DNA from: Rhabditoides inermis
Taxonomy: Eukaryota; Nematoda; Chromadorea; Rhabditida; Rhabditidae
Length of the DNA: 64,000 bases
Direction of reading: 5' to 3'
Assembly: GCA_963966185.1 (NCBI GenBank)
Contig: CAWZYM010000244.1
Location: 1-64,000 of the forward strand
The notes beneath the pieces were generated by a model. The model saw only the letters and a list, made by a program, of their open reading frames with translations, was not told where the DNA came from and made no database searches. Positions 1-12,400 of this stretch are shown one piece after another (position 1 is the stretch's first letter; every line of letters starts with the position of its first letter). Made by a program: the position numbers and the translations under genes.

Positions 1-3000
1 GACGCTGCATGAGCGGGTGCTGGTGGGCGTGCTGTTCCGCGCCCATTCCCACCCGATCCTCTCCTGCGATCCGACCCAGAAGACCGTCAGCCTTAAATAC
101 GTACAGTTCACAATCAAAACTCCAAACCCGAATTGTCTAGCTATTGTCTATCACTACCGACCCTGGCAGCGCCGGCGACTCCTGCCCCTCTCGGCCGCAG
201 CATGTCCAGCTCGTCGAGCAGCATCTGCGCCTGCGCATCGAACGAATCCAGCTGGTGGCGCAGACGGTCCTGCAATCAACGACGACACTGAAAGGAATCT
301 AGTGGCTGACTCACGCTGTCGTGTATGTGGACGTTGTCCCACCACAGGTCGTCCACCTCGTCCACGTTGAACGCGTCCGTCTCGTCGTCCATGTCAGACT
401 CGCGCTCCTCCTCCCCGTCGTCCTCTCCAGCCCCTTCCGCCTCCACCGGGTGGTGGTGGTGGATGTGCACCTCGGCCTCTCCTCTCCTCCAAGGAACGTC
501 GTTCAGGATCTCGAACGTGTCGTCGACGGCCGCCTCCCTCTCCGCCTCCTCCTCTTCTTCCCCGTCACTGCCCATGCTGTCTTCTGCCAGAGTCTCGTCC
601 ATCACCTCCTCTCCCTCCATCTGTTCCTGTTCTTCATCTCTCTCCATCCTTTCCGCATCGTCTTCATCATCATCATCATCCTCATCATCATCATCATCAT
701 CGTCGTCGTCATCATCGTCTTCATCATCTTCTTCGTCGTCATATTCGACCCGGTACATGCCGTGTTCCATGGCATTCCGAGCATCCTCTGTCGTATCGTC
801 TGCAGCATTGGCAGAGTCGGTGTGTGCTTGCTCCCGCGCATCGGCGACGTCGTTTGCGTGTGTCTCGGTGCGGACCGTGACTTCCATCTGCTGAGCAGCC
901 TGCTCGCCGCTCGCACTCGCCTCCGTCACTCCACCACCCACTGCCGCCACGGCAGCAGTAGGGTTGCCCACGGAGGTCATCGACCTGCAAACAACACTCA
1001 TATTATATTTCACGCTTCATCAAACTACAACACATGTTTTATGGAGATAAAAATGATAAATTTCTATAATCGTGGCTTGTACTTGATAAGCGTTTTTTCA
1101 AATCTCACCTTGTGAGCTCATCGAGCGTCTTGATGACATTGTTGACGGTGGCGATGGCGTCCTTGTGGCACAGCTGGAGGTGAGTGATGGTGCGCACCAG
1201 ATCGTTGCAGATCCTCTTCTTGTAGATGAGCTTGAGAATGGCGTTGTGGGCGGGCGGAGTGGGCTGTCCGGGCTGCGTGCGCTGAGTGGTGGGCGGGGGA
1301 CACGCGTCACGCATAGCCAGCAGAAGGGAAGACAGCTCGGACACCTTGAGGTGGACGGCGTGCGCCTTCTCCGCGTCCACTTCGTTCGCCCCCGTCGACG
1401 GCGGGGTGGACAGCGAGTTGAGCGCCGTCTTCACGTCGCTCACCAGCGAGTCCTGCGCCTTGGGGGCGTGGTTGCAGGCAGCAAGAGCAGACACGAGGCG
1501 CTTGAGAGACAAAGACGCGTCCTTGTCCTCCACTCCGTCAATGAACCGATCCATCAGACGGTACAACACACTCTGGCCTTCCACGCGCTGCTCAGTCACC
1601 TAAAATAATGTAAATTAAATGTGATTGTTGTATTTCGCACCAATTACCAATTGTGCGATGCATCCATAGCTCTTGATGAGCTCCGCGAGTAGTTCGAGTA
1701 TGCCAGCACGAGAGACGAGTCTGCCGGGCGGGGCCAGCAGCTTGTCCATTCCGGTCGCATTCTCCTTCCACTCTCCTTTCAACGCCTCCACCAACAGCTG
1801 CTCCACGATCTGCATCACAGAAATATACAAATGAAACAACATGAAACAGCCTTTTTTAAATACACAACAGCTGGTCTTTGATAGCACATGTCCTCACCTG
1901 GTGCGCCTGTTTGTTGGGCTGGTTGTGAGCGGGTCCGGTAGAGGGATGGACGTGTAGCTCTCCGTTGGCCAGCCTGGCCACCTTGTTCATGACGACCCGG
2001 TACGTGTCGGGCTGGCGGGCGGCGAGAGGGGCGAGCATGTGCAGACAGCTGTTCCAGTCGCGGGCTGCCGGCACACTGCGGTGGCCCCAGCGAGCCGCCG
2101 AAGACGCCGCCGTCGAGCCAGAGTGAGACACAGAGCGGATCGCCTGCAACCAACACAGTCACGACCAGCATACATGCATACATGCATACATCTCAATCTA
2201 CCTTCTCAAACAGCTGCTGCAGTAGATGGTCATCGTCGATGCACTGTCGCACGATGAGTGCGAGGAGAGTGGAGGTGGAGGGGGAGGACGCGCAACGGAG
2301 CTGTAGCAGGGCGGCCACTCCGCCCTCCTTGACGAACGCCTCCGCGTGCTTCTCGTTCCTCGTCAGACGGGCGATAAACACGAGGATCGAGTGTGCCGCG
2401 TTGTGGTGCAGTTGGCGCTTGCCCAGCAGACCCACGCACACTGTCAGCAGAGACGACACAGCCGGGAACACCTCCATGTTCTCCTGAAACAAACGATAAA
2501 ATGTAATCAAAATTAATTCTTCCGATGTTTCTCCCAGCGCTTACGAGGAGTGTTGTTAGAGCCATACTCTCGGATCCAAACCAAATTGATAGGATATCTT
2601 AGTTAGGACCCCAGACATCGTTTTCAGGTGTTACTTTTTACGCGCCATATACGTTTCCAGTACGAAAACGTACAGACTGGTTTTTGGCTACCTCATTTCA
2701 CCTTTAGCGATCAAAAACCGAGCCGTTGTGGCCTAGTGGTTGCGCATCAGTCTGTCAGACCACACCACAGACCGGGGTTTGATTTCGCGCATACGGTTTT
2801 TGTTTTGCCAGCACTTTCTGGATTTTTTGTTTTTTTCGCTGCGAAGTGTTTTGATTTTTTGTAACTACAAATACTTTCAATTTTTGACATTATTGTTATT
2901 CGCTTCCAATATCATTCCACTATAATGTCTGTAAACATCATATCAAGTGTCTATACATTTGATATGATGTTTTGGTTGGCACGTTCAGTTTGAAAACTGG

Positions 3001-6000
3001 TATAACAAAGCGTGAACATTTGTAATCTGTATTTTCTCCATCAATTTGAAACGCAGTACAGAAAATGCCGGCAAAACAAAAATTAAGTGCGCGGATTCGA
3101 TCTCCGTTCTCTGGTCTGACAGACTGATATGCTAACCACTAGGGTACAACTACAACTGCTCGGTATGTGACCGCCAGAGGTGGAATGAGGTAAACAAAAA
3201 CCAGCCCTGTACGTTTTCGTATGGGAAACGTATATGGCGCGAAAGAAAAAGTAACACCAGAAAACGATGTCTGGGGTCCTAACTAAAGTATCTTATTAAT
3301 TTGGTTCGGATCCGAGAATGTGTAACAACACTCCTCGTTAGCCCTAGTGGTGTACCGTACGCACTTGTTTTATAATCAGAATATAGCTATTCTGGATAAA
3401 TGATTGATTGTAATTAAAACTGGTGTCAACATACAAATATTCGTTTGACATATCCGATAGCATTACGCGGTCTAATGCAATATCACTTGAACAAATTCAC
3501 TTCAAAATAATACGCTAATCACGCGTATCTCACCTGTCGTATCACTTCCTGCAAGTCCACCTGCTTGCCCTCGTCGACAATCTCGCAGCACACGATGTTC
3601 TTCTCGTGGCTGCCGTCCGTCCTCTGCACCATCTCCATCAGGTTCACCGTCAGCTCGCGCGAACCCGCTTTCACCACCACCGACGGCTTACCAGCCAGGA
3701 ACGCCTAAACAAAGCAAGATCTACAAAAGATATATTAATACATACTAAACTTCTAAAACTAAAAACAATTTCACCTTCTTTAGTACGGTTACACGACAAT
3801 AATTACAATATCACCCCTGCTCACCTTGGTTATAGTGGCGCTCGTGTCAGTCGAATGCGGAACCCACTTGCCTTTAGGCATGTATCGGTCCTCCATACCA
3901 TAGTACGACCACTTGAAGTTCTCAGACACAGACGAGAGCAGCTTCCTGCGGCGGTGCAGACGTGTCGTCTTCTCAAACAGATCCATCCACAGCAACAACG
4001 GAGAAAGCAGACTGAAAACAAAACAATCCTGATATAAAGAAAACGGCCTGTCCGTCCGTTCGTCTGTAAAGGTGCTCTTTCTCTTCGAAAATCGCTTTGA
4101 ATATCTTCAAAAATCTTTTTAAAAGTTTTCGAAAATGACTTCAGAACGACTGCGAAACAGCTTCGACGCCTTCGACCCACGTCCAAATTTTTGCCCTTGA
4201 AATGGTCGGCTGTTTCGTAGCTGTTTGGAAAGAAGTTGTGAAGGCGTTTCGAAGGAAAACGTTTTGTAGATGTTTTGAAAGTTTCGAAGGCATTTCTGAA
4301 ATAGTTTTAAAGGAGTTTCGAGGGTGTTTCGAAAAGGCCGCCGCCAGCGTTTGAGACGCGCTGGGTTTGCACTATTTTAGGCCCTGCCTACTATAAGCAG
4401 GAGGAGAAGCGCCGTAGGCGCGACTCTGACAAGAACAATCGACAGCCGAACGACTCACTCACCTCTTGTGCAGGTACTCGTGTTCATAGTTGTCGAGTGT
4501 GAACTGGAGAAGGTGCACCAGAACAGAGAGCAGTCCGTCGCGGGGAGACTCGGCCTCTATGACAGACAGGTAGTCGACAGACACGTGCTCCAGCAGCAGA
4601 CACACAAAGTGTAGCCGAGTCGACAGGGTCTTGGTCGCCTCCTCCGACGGCGCGGCCATCAGCTGGCAGCACATGTCGTGCACCTCAAAGAACCACAGTC
4701 ACAGTGACAGCCTTGTCGTCCCTTCCCCTCCCTCCCTGCCCCCGCATACCTCCTTGCGCATCGTCTCATCGACCAGCACGTTCCTCCTCCACTCGGGCTC
4801 TGCCGAGTCCACCACGCTCGTCACGAGGTCGGCCGTGATGTACACCATCTCGGGGCGCATTCGCATTAGTCGCTTGCATAGCGGCACAATCTCCAGACAC
4901 GTGCGCGACACCGCCTGATCCAGCTGGAACCAATTGTCGTAAACCACAATACACAACATAAAAAAAACACGTGAACTTGAAGCACCATTCACTAACACGA
5001 ATTACGACCTACTCACGTCGACATCGAGCTTGAGCTCCCTGAGCGGGGTTATCGTCGACTCCACTGCAGCATCCGAACCAGCAACCTGGAGAACGATATA
5101 TCACAACTTATCACTGGCGATGAGATTCGAGCACCCACCTCCCTTGCCTCCATCATCTTCTCTCCTGCTGCTGCGACGGCGACGGCAGCTCCGACTCCGG
5201 ATGCCTCTCCGACTTCTCCTCCGAGACCACCCGCACTGCTGTTCAGCACCCGCTGCACCACTCGGCGTCCCTCCTCGCTCATGTTCGCACCATCCTCAAA
5301 CAACTATTTCAAAGAACAACATCAAAACTCAGAATACAGTTCATTTCCATAAACGCATACATTTCAACTTCCTATTACCACGCGACATTTGATCATCGGC
5401 ATAGGACGGTCACTTTGCGAGTGGACGAGCGCAGCGTAAAAGAGCGAGAAGGAGGGAGGAGGGCAGACGAGTTCGCTCTCTCCAACCCCACAATGGCCAT
5501 CCCCGCTGCTACCCTCGCTAAGATCAACGACGGCTTCAAGAAGCTGCAGGACTCGGCCGACTGCAAATCGCTCCTCAAGAAGCATCTCACCAAAGCCGTC
5601 GTCGACAAGCTCAAGACCAAGAAGACCAAGCTCGGCGCTAACCTGCTCGATGTGATCCAGTCAGGAGTGGAGAACCTCGACTCGGGAGTCGGACTCTACG
5701 CGCCCGATGCCGAGGCATACACCCTCTTCGCCGACCTTTTCAACCCCGTCATCCAGGTACTGTAGGATACTAACCTATATCCCACAACTTTTATATTTTA
5801 GGAGTACCACGGAGGTTTTAAGCCGACCGACACGCAGCCGCCGATGAACCTTGGCGAGAAAGAACTCGGCGACCTGGCCGATCTCGACCCTGAAGGAAAG
5901 TTCATCGTGTCGACCCGCGTGCGCTGCGGACGCTCGCTCGCCGGATACCCATTCAACCCCTGCCTCTCCGAGCTCAACTACAAGAACATCGAGGCACGCA

Positions 6001-9000
6001 TGAAGACCATCTTCGATGGAATCAAGGACCCCGAGCTCAAGGGAACCTACTACCCTCTGACTGGAATGGCCGCCGACGTCAAGGAGCAGCTCATCAAGGA
6101 CCACTTCCTGTTCAAGGAGGGAGATCGCTTTCTGCAGGCGGCCAACTCTAACCGCTTCTGGCCCACCGGACGCGGAATCTTCCACAACGAGAAGAAGACG
6201 TTCCTCGTGTGGGTCAACGAAGAGGACCATCTGCGCATCATCTCCATGCAGCCGGGAGGCAAGGTCGGAGAGGTATGTTGGATATCGACTGATATCGATT
6301 GATTCTCACTCTCGCCCATTACAGGTTGTCGGCCGTCTGATCAAGGGACTGAACCTCATCTCTGCCAAGGCGCCGTTTGCCCGCCACCCGCGTCTCGGAT
6401 GGCTCACCTTCTGCCCCACCAACCTGGGAACCACTGTGCGCGCCTCTGTCCACGTCAAGCTGCCCAAGATCTCCGCCAAGGCCGACTTCAAGGACGTGTG
6501 CGCCGGAATGAAGCTGCAGGTTGGACCCACCCACACCTTGTTTGTCTAACTGTCCCCATTGCAGATTCGCGGTATCAACGGCGAGCACTCCGAGTCTGCG
6601 GCCGGAGTGTACGACATCTCGAACAAGCAGCGTCTTGGCCTCACCGAGATCGCTGCCGTCAAGCAGATGTACGAGGGAGTCAAGAAGCTGATTGAGCTGG
6701 AGAAGGCCGAGCCCGAGCCGGCTGGTGGAGCCGCGCCCGCTGCTGACGCTGCCGCCGCCCCCGCTGCTCCGGCTGCCGATGCTGCTGCCGCGCCTGCTGC
6801 TCCTGCCGCGGACGCTGCTGCCGCGCCCCCTGCTGATGCCGCTGCTGCTCCCCCTGCCGAAGCCCCGCCCGCCGCGTAAACACTGTCGTACATACATTTC
6901 CATGCATAATAAATGTTATTACATCCTTGTCCCTGAATCAATGCATTCACCCGAGAATGGCCGCTCACATTTGCATCCAAGATTCCCTCGTTATTGATGA
7001 GATACTCCATGGCGGCTTGCTGGTCTCCAAACTGCATCAGTGCGTTGATGCAGTGTTGGCGATCGAAGCCCATCTCCACCAGCATCTCAAGCTGCTCGTC
7101 GCTCTGCAAACACAATCGATCACATCTTGACCTTTAACAAGTGATTAGTTGATTGACCGCCGAAGGAGCTGCTCCAGCTGCTTGTACGGTGGCAGGAACC
7201 GCGGCTGAAGGGGTGGATTGTGTCGAGTGCGAGTCTCGAAGCTGCACCAGGTTTCGCACCACCTCCTTGTACACGCCTATGCTCATCTCGCACAGATGAA
7301 TGTTGCACAGCAGATCAACATTGTCGTCTGACAACTGGTTGAACAGCACGTTCAGCGATGAGAACATGTCCTGAAATATCGACTTGGAGATGGATATGTG
7401 TTTCACATATTACCCCTATTTTACGCATAAAAAACGTATCGAATTTTTAGAGCAATGACTACTTACAATCTGCATCAGTTTGTAATACTTGTCGATAGGG
7501 AAGTCCTTTCCGTCTCCAAACTCGGGCAGCAGGCGATGTCGGGGCTGGAGGAGCGATTGTTTGACTACTAGACGCTCCGCCAGACGAAGCCATTCACAAG
7601 CCACCGTGCGCGCACAGTTGCCTGAATCCATATGTTCAACAGTTTTCATGTTTGGATGCTTCTTAAAACAACTATCTATTTACCTAGGATGGGGTTCTTG
7701 AGTGCGGGTGCGATCTTCTCGGTGCACATCTCGAAGTATCCCTTGTGGCAGCCACTCTTGTAGAAGCGTGCAAGCATCGCGTGGTACGGGTTCTTCCTCT
7801 CGTCCAACAGCATCATCGACAGCAGGTTCATCTCATCCGCGAGGTAACCAAACCTACAACTCATACATGAGTCGAATCAAAAAAAAATCGTATCTTACTC
7901 ACTGCGCATTCTGCCTAGCTTTAGCCGCAGGCCAGGCAAAGTCGTCGTTGAGCTGTGCAAAGATGGCGTCGGCGAGCTTGCCGCCCAGCTTGGTCATCGA
8001 CTGCGTGGTGGGGTGGTCTCCAGTGTAGTGGCGGCGCGTGCGCGACGACGGACCCATGCATATGCGAGACAGCATCATGAGCAGCTCGGCAGTGTGCCTC
8101 AACATGATCGCCATCACCCACCGCCTCTCCCTCCCCTCACTCACCGGTGAGTCCTGTGCAGCACGGCGACAATGTCCTTGTTCTTGATCCAGAACGAGTG
8201 TTCGGCGTTTGTGAGTCCGACCTGTTCCCAGAGGGGCTTGCGGGGACTGGCCGCCTCGCTCGCCACGCACGACGCAGTCCCAACTGGACGGGCGCTGCCC
8301 GTGTCCATCGGCACAGCATCCGCCGGGTGCTGCTGGGCCTGTGCCAGATCCGCCTGCACACTCATGTCCTGCGGCTCCGTCTGCGTCTGCACCGTCACCT
8401 ACAACACACACTCATCAACACGTACTCAAAATCCAAAACACACAAAGATTCGAGTAATACTCACGCACATACCTTGGTACTGGCTTGGACCATAGCGATG
8501 AGTGTCTTCTCCCAGGAGAGGACGCGGAAGCAGCGGTGCAGCCTGCCGAGCAGCACACGCCCACTCTCCTCCAGCCACGCAGACAACACACGAGCACACA
8601 GATCCGCCTAGAAGTGATATCATTATCATTACTATTACACGACACGCAATAACTTGACATTGATAAATAGTGCAACCGAAACATTATGAGCAGCATTTAC
8701 AACTAAATTAGCATATAACACGGACCTGCGTGCCGGTGGCAGTCTTGCTGAGGTTGTTGAGTACAGTGACGGCGTTGGTGACTCCAGTGAGAGCATCGGT
8801 CAGTCCGGCAGGGGTGAACGTGGCCAGCAGGGACACTCCCTCGTGGTTCGGGTCAGCCCTCTCCGACAGCGGCTCCAGCGCCGCCACGTACTGCGACATT
8901 ATACGCTGCAGAAGCTGCTCGTTCGAGGAATGCTGCTGAAATGAATAATGAAAAAAGATACACCATACAAACATGTAGAAAAATGAATGGAACAACAACT

Positions 9001-9397
9001 GACGAGAAGGTGCTTGAGGACGTTGGCAATGTGCTGAGGGAGCTGCGAGGCGGCGAGCTCGACGCGGATGTGTTGCACGCGGGCCAGCTCGAGCAGGCGG
9101 TCCACCCCGCCCTTCTCCACAAACCCGTCCACCATGTCCGACGGAGTGTTCTGCGTCAGAAGAGTCTCCACTATCTGAAACACACATTTTCTGAAAGGAA
9201 AAGCAGAAATAAAACATTCACACACCTTTCCGAAGATGAGCATGTACTCTCCGAGCGGAAGCACACGAGTGCCGTCCGGATTCGTACAGTCCATCTCCAG
9301 ACCCTGTGAAAAATATGATATGTTATTTTCAAATTGACTGTCGGAGTCGGATTAAAAATTGCGCTTCTCGATATTTTTTCTCTCTCGATAATTTGTC

Positions 9398-9445
<48 letters not shown>

Positions 9446-12400
9446 AACAGCTTGGTATGTGCAGATTTGAGCTAGTGTGAACGTTAACGTTTTACTCATG
9501 CTCTTTTGTTGAATTGGGTCAAGACAAACTTACTCCTTTACGCAAGTAGTTAACACTACTATTAAGTAATCAGAATTTTGTTTCGTGAACTAGTATCTTA
9601 TCAGAGCTGTTTCTTAGCATCGAATACACTCAGTTTATAGCAAAATTCGAAAAGGTAACTTTTTTTAGTAGCGCCTGGGTCTGTCTGGGGTCGAATCTTA
9701 CGAAAAGAGCGTGATATAACAGTTTTCACAACTGATTCATTTTCAGTAGTCAACTGAAACTCTTTTCCAACTGTTTTCTCGCACATCAGCGCGTTATCTG
9801 CTCGCCGTGACTGGGAACGACACCCACGCTGGCCTCTCGGCTCTGCGCGCGATAACGTTAATATTTTTTTCAATCAAAGAACAGATACGAACATTTCGCG
9901 GTCGGGTAATTTAACCAGAACCGTACTAGGAAACTAGCATGATTTGGATGAGTTCAAAATGCATTAAAGAGGGCCTATCATTATCGTTGCCGTAGTCTGA
10001 AAATTCTGACGTGAGACTTGAAATAAACGAACATTTTCTATTATTTATTCACTCTCGGACTCACCATGTGAACATCCTCCATCCTGTCGGGCACACTCTC
10101 CTCCTCCTGCTGGCTCTCCTCCATCTCCAGGTCGTCGTCGTCCGACGGCTCGGCCTGTTCCTCGGCCACCTCCTCGGCAGACACACTGGCTGACGCGCCG
10201 CCGCTGTTGCCTCCGTCCACCACAGCGCCAGTCGATGACTGCGTGGGGGTGACGACCGCCGAGCTGTTCGATCCGCGCGACGTGCGCGACAGAGACATCA
10301 CCATCTTGGGCGCGTTCGGGACAGTCGAGTTGCCCAGCTCGATCAGACGAGTCATCACCTCAAGTGCCAGTGTGAGGGCGGCTCAGTCAAACAGCCTAAC
10401 TCACGTTGACGATAGACGTGAGCATGAGAGGGCGAAGAGTGGGCTGGTGACGCAGCAGGTCGTCGAAAGCACCGCCAATCACCACAGCAGCGTCGTCTAC
10501 AAAAATATACCATGCTAATTATACAGATCACCTCAATCATTCAACAAAAAACAAAAAGAAAAGACTAAATGTGAAACTGATCGGGGCACTCACTCATCTC
10601 GTTCCTTTTCCTCTTCATTGCCACAATGAATTTGATCGATAGTACAATCTTGAACACGTGGTCGAACGGCGAGTAGCTCTGCAACAAACACATCTCTATT
10701 TAATGCTCTATTGTGTAATCGATTTCTAACATCACTAATATATTATTGTTCATTGGTACTAGCCTTGAACTGCTCCAATCCCCTCTCGTTGAGGCATAGC
10801 GCAGTAAACGTGTTGGCCATGTTGTTGATGACATCGCGCGAGTTGGGTATCTGAAGACACATAACAATGCCTGATAAGTGTTCGCACCTCCTTTCTGAGC
10901 AGCGATTGTAGGATGGCATAGGGTAGGTGCTTCTGCTGGAGTTGTGTCAGCTGAGCGGGCTCTTGGTAGACAAAGTTGGTGGCGAGTTGTATGGCCGAGT
11001 GGTACAGGCCGGCAGTGTAGTAGTCCGCGTTCGACACAATGTGGACCAGAGCGTCCGGCAGGGCACCCTCCATCACTATAAGCAAACAATCAACAATTGC
11101 TCAAAACAAAATACAGAATTTCTATTCTCATTGACAAATGAAAACAACTTCTTATAAAACATGAACGCGAGCATACATTTTCTTTTTACAATTTTTCATA
11201 CTCACTGTGTCTGACTGGCTCGCTGAACTGAGTATCCTGTATGGCCCTTTTGATGAAGTTGAGGAGGCTCTTGATAAGAGCGCTCCTCTGTTGGTGGCAC
11301 GGCTGCGCGGGAGGGGCGCACGTCACAAACGCTCCCGGCTCCCCACCCTCCACATCCTTCGACACATCCAACACAAACGGCTGCTCCTTCGCACACTCTC
11401 CCACTTCGAACTGAAAACGCACCACATGGCATAATGTTAGCACAACAACAACATTACAATATCTGACCAATGATGCGTATAAGAAGAAATTTAATAGTTA
11501 CCTGGTTGATAGTCAGTTATTGATCACAGTTATTGATCACTCGTGAGCATGATTAATAGCTGTGTAACAATGATCGATGTTACACAAAATGTTTACAAAA
11601 ACGAAGACGGAAATTGACAACCAAACGACAAACGTATTGAAAACAGTTGAACAAAAAACTCACGACGAGTCTGGCGACGCACACATCCATGCCGTGGTTG
11701 GCGTTGAATCCGGCAGCATCGAGGGTGGTGATGATGTCTATGACACGCACGCAACGCGTCACAAACGAGATGTGTTCGAGGGGAAGCGAGTGCGCCGACA
11801 CCACAGACAACAACATCTGCGTCAGACCGCACGACACTAGCGCGTCGCCTGCAAACACATCGTTATAAGTTATATGTGACACGGCCACGGCTCTCACCTC
11901 CGGGGTCGAGTCCACTCATGTGGTAGAGGAGGGAGAAGAGGGCAGTGCACAGGGAGACACTCGCCCTGCCAGGCTGACCGAGCTGCCCGCTCTTCAGGTC
12001 CTCCACACACTTGCGAGTCATCACTGCCAGGAATCCGTGGTACGACGACACACCCAAGCAATCTATCAGCTGCTGCAGCCTAGAACAACAACAAAGCTTG
12101 AACCTTGAAACTAAACCAATTATTAAAAACACAAATACACACACATCTAAGGCGTCGACTCACTTGCTGGGCTTCTCTAGGCTGACAATGGAGGTAAGGG
12201 TCCTGAGCACCTCGGCCTTGACCATGTCGACGAGGGGATTGGCGGGCTGATCGATGCGCAGCACCGCGGCCGACTCCTCTATCAGAGACGGCATCAGCAG
12301 CGCGCACAGCTGCTGCTCGTCCGACTGACAACGAGAGTAGACTGTAAGAATGTAATTTAGCATGAAGATTGAAGACTGAATAAACATTTGATAATATTTG

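Noticed and set aside
321..1115. Long plus-strand open frames (Ser-rich, Ile/Val-rich) opposite the acidic eel-1 exon
   Set aside because: They are antisense shadows of the Asp/Glu codons of the conserved HUWE1 acidic region and show no domain or splice logic.
6319..6903. Gly/Ser-rich minus-strand frame over the arginine kinase 3' end
   Set aside because: Antisense of the Ala/Pro tail, with no HUWE1 similarity outside the UBA exon.
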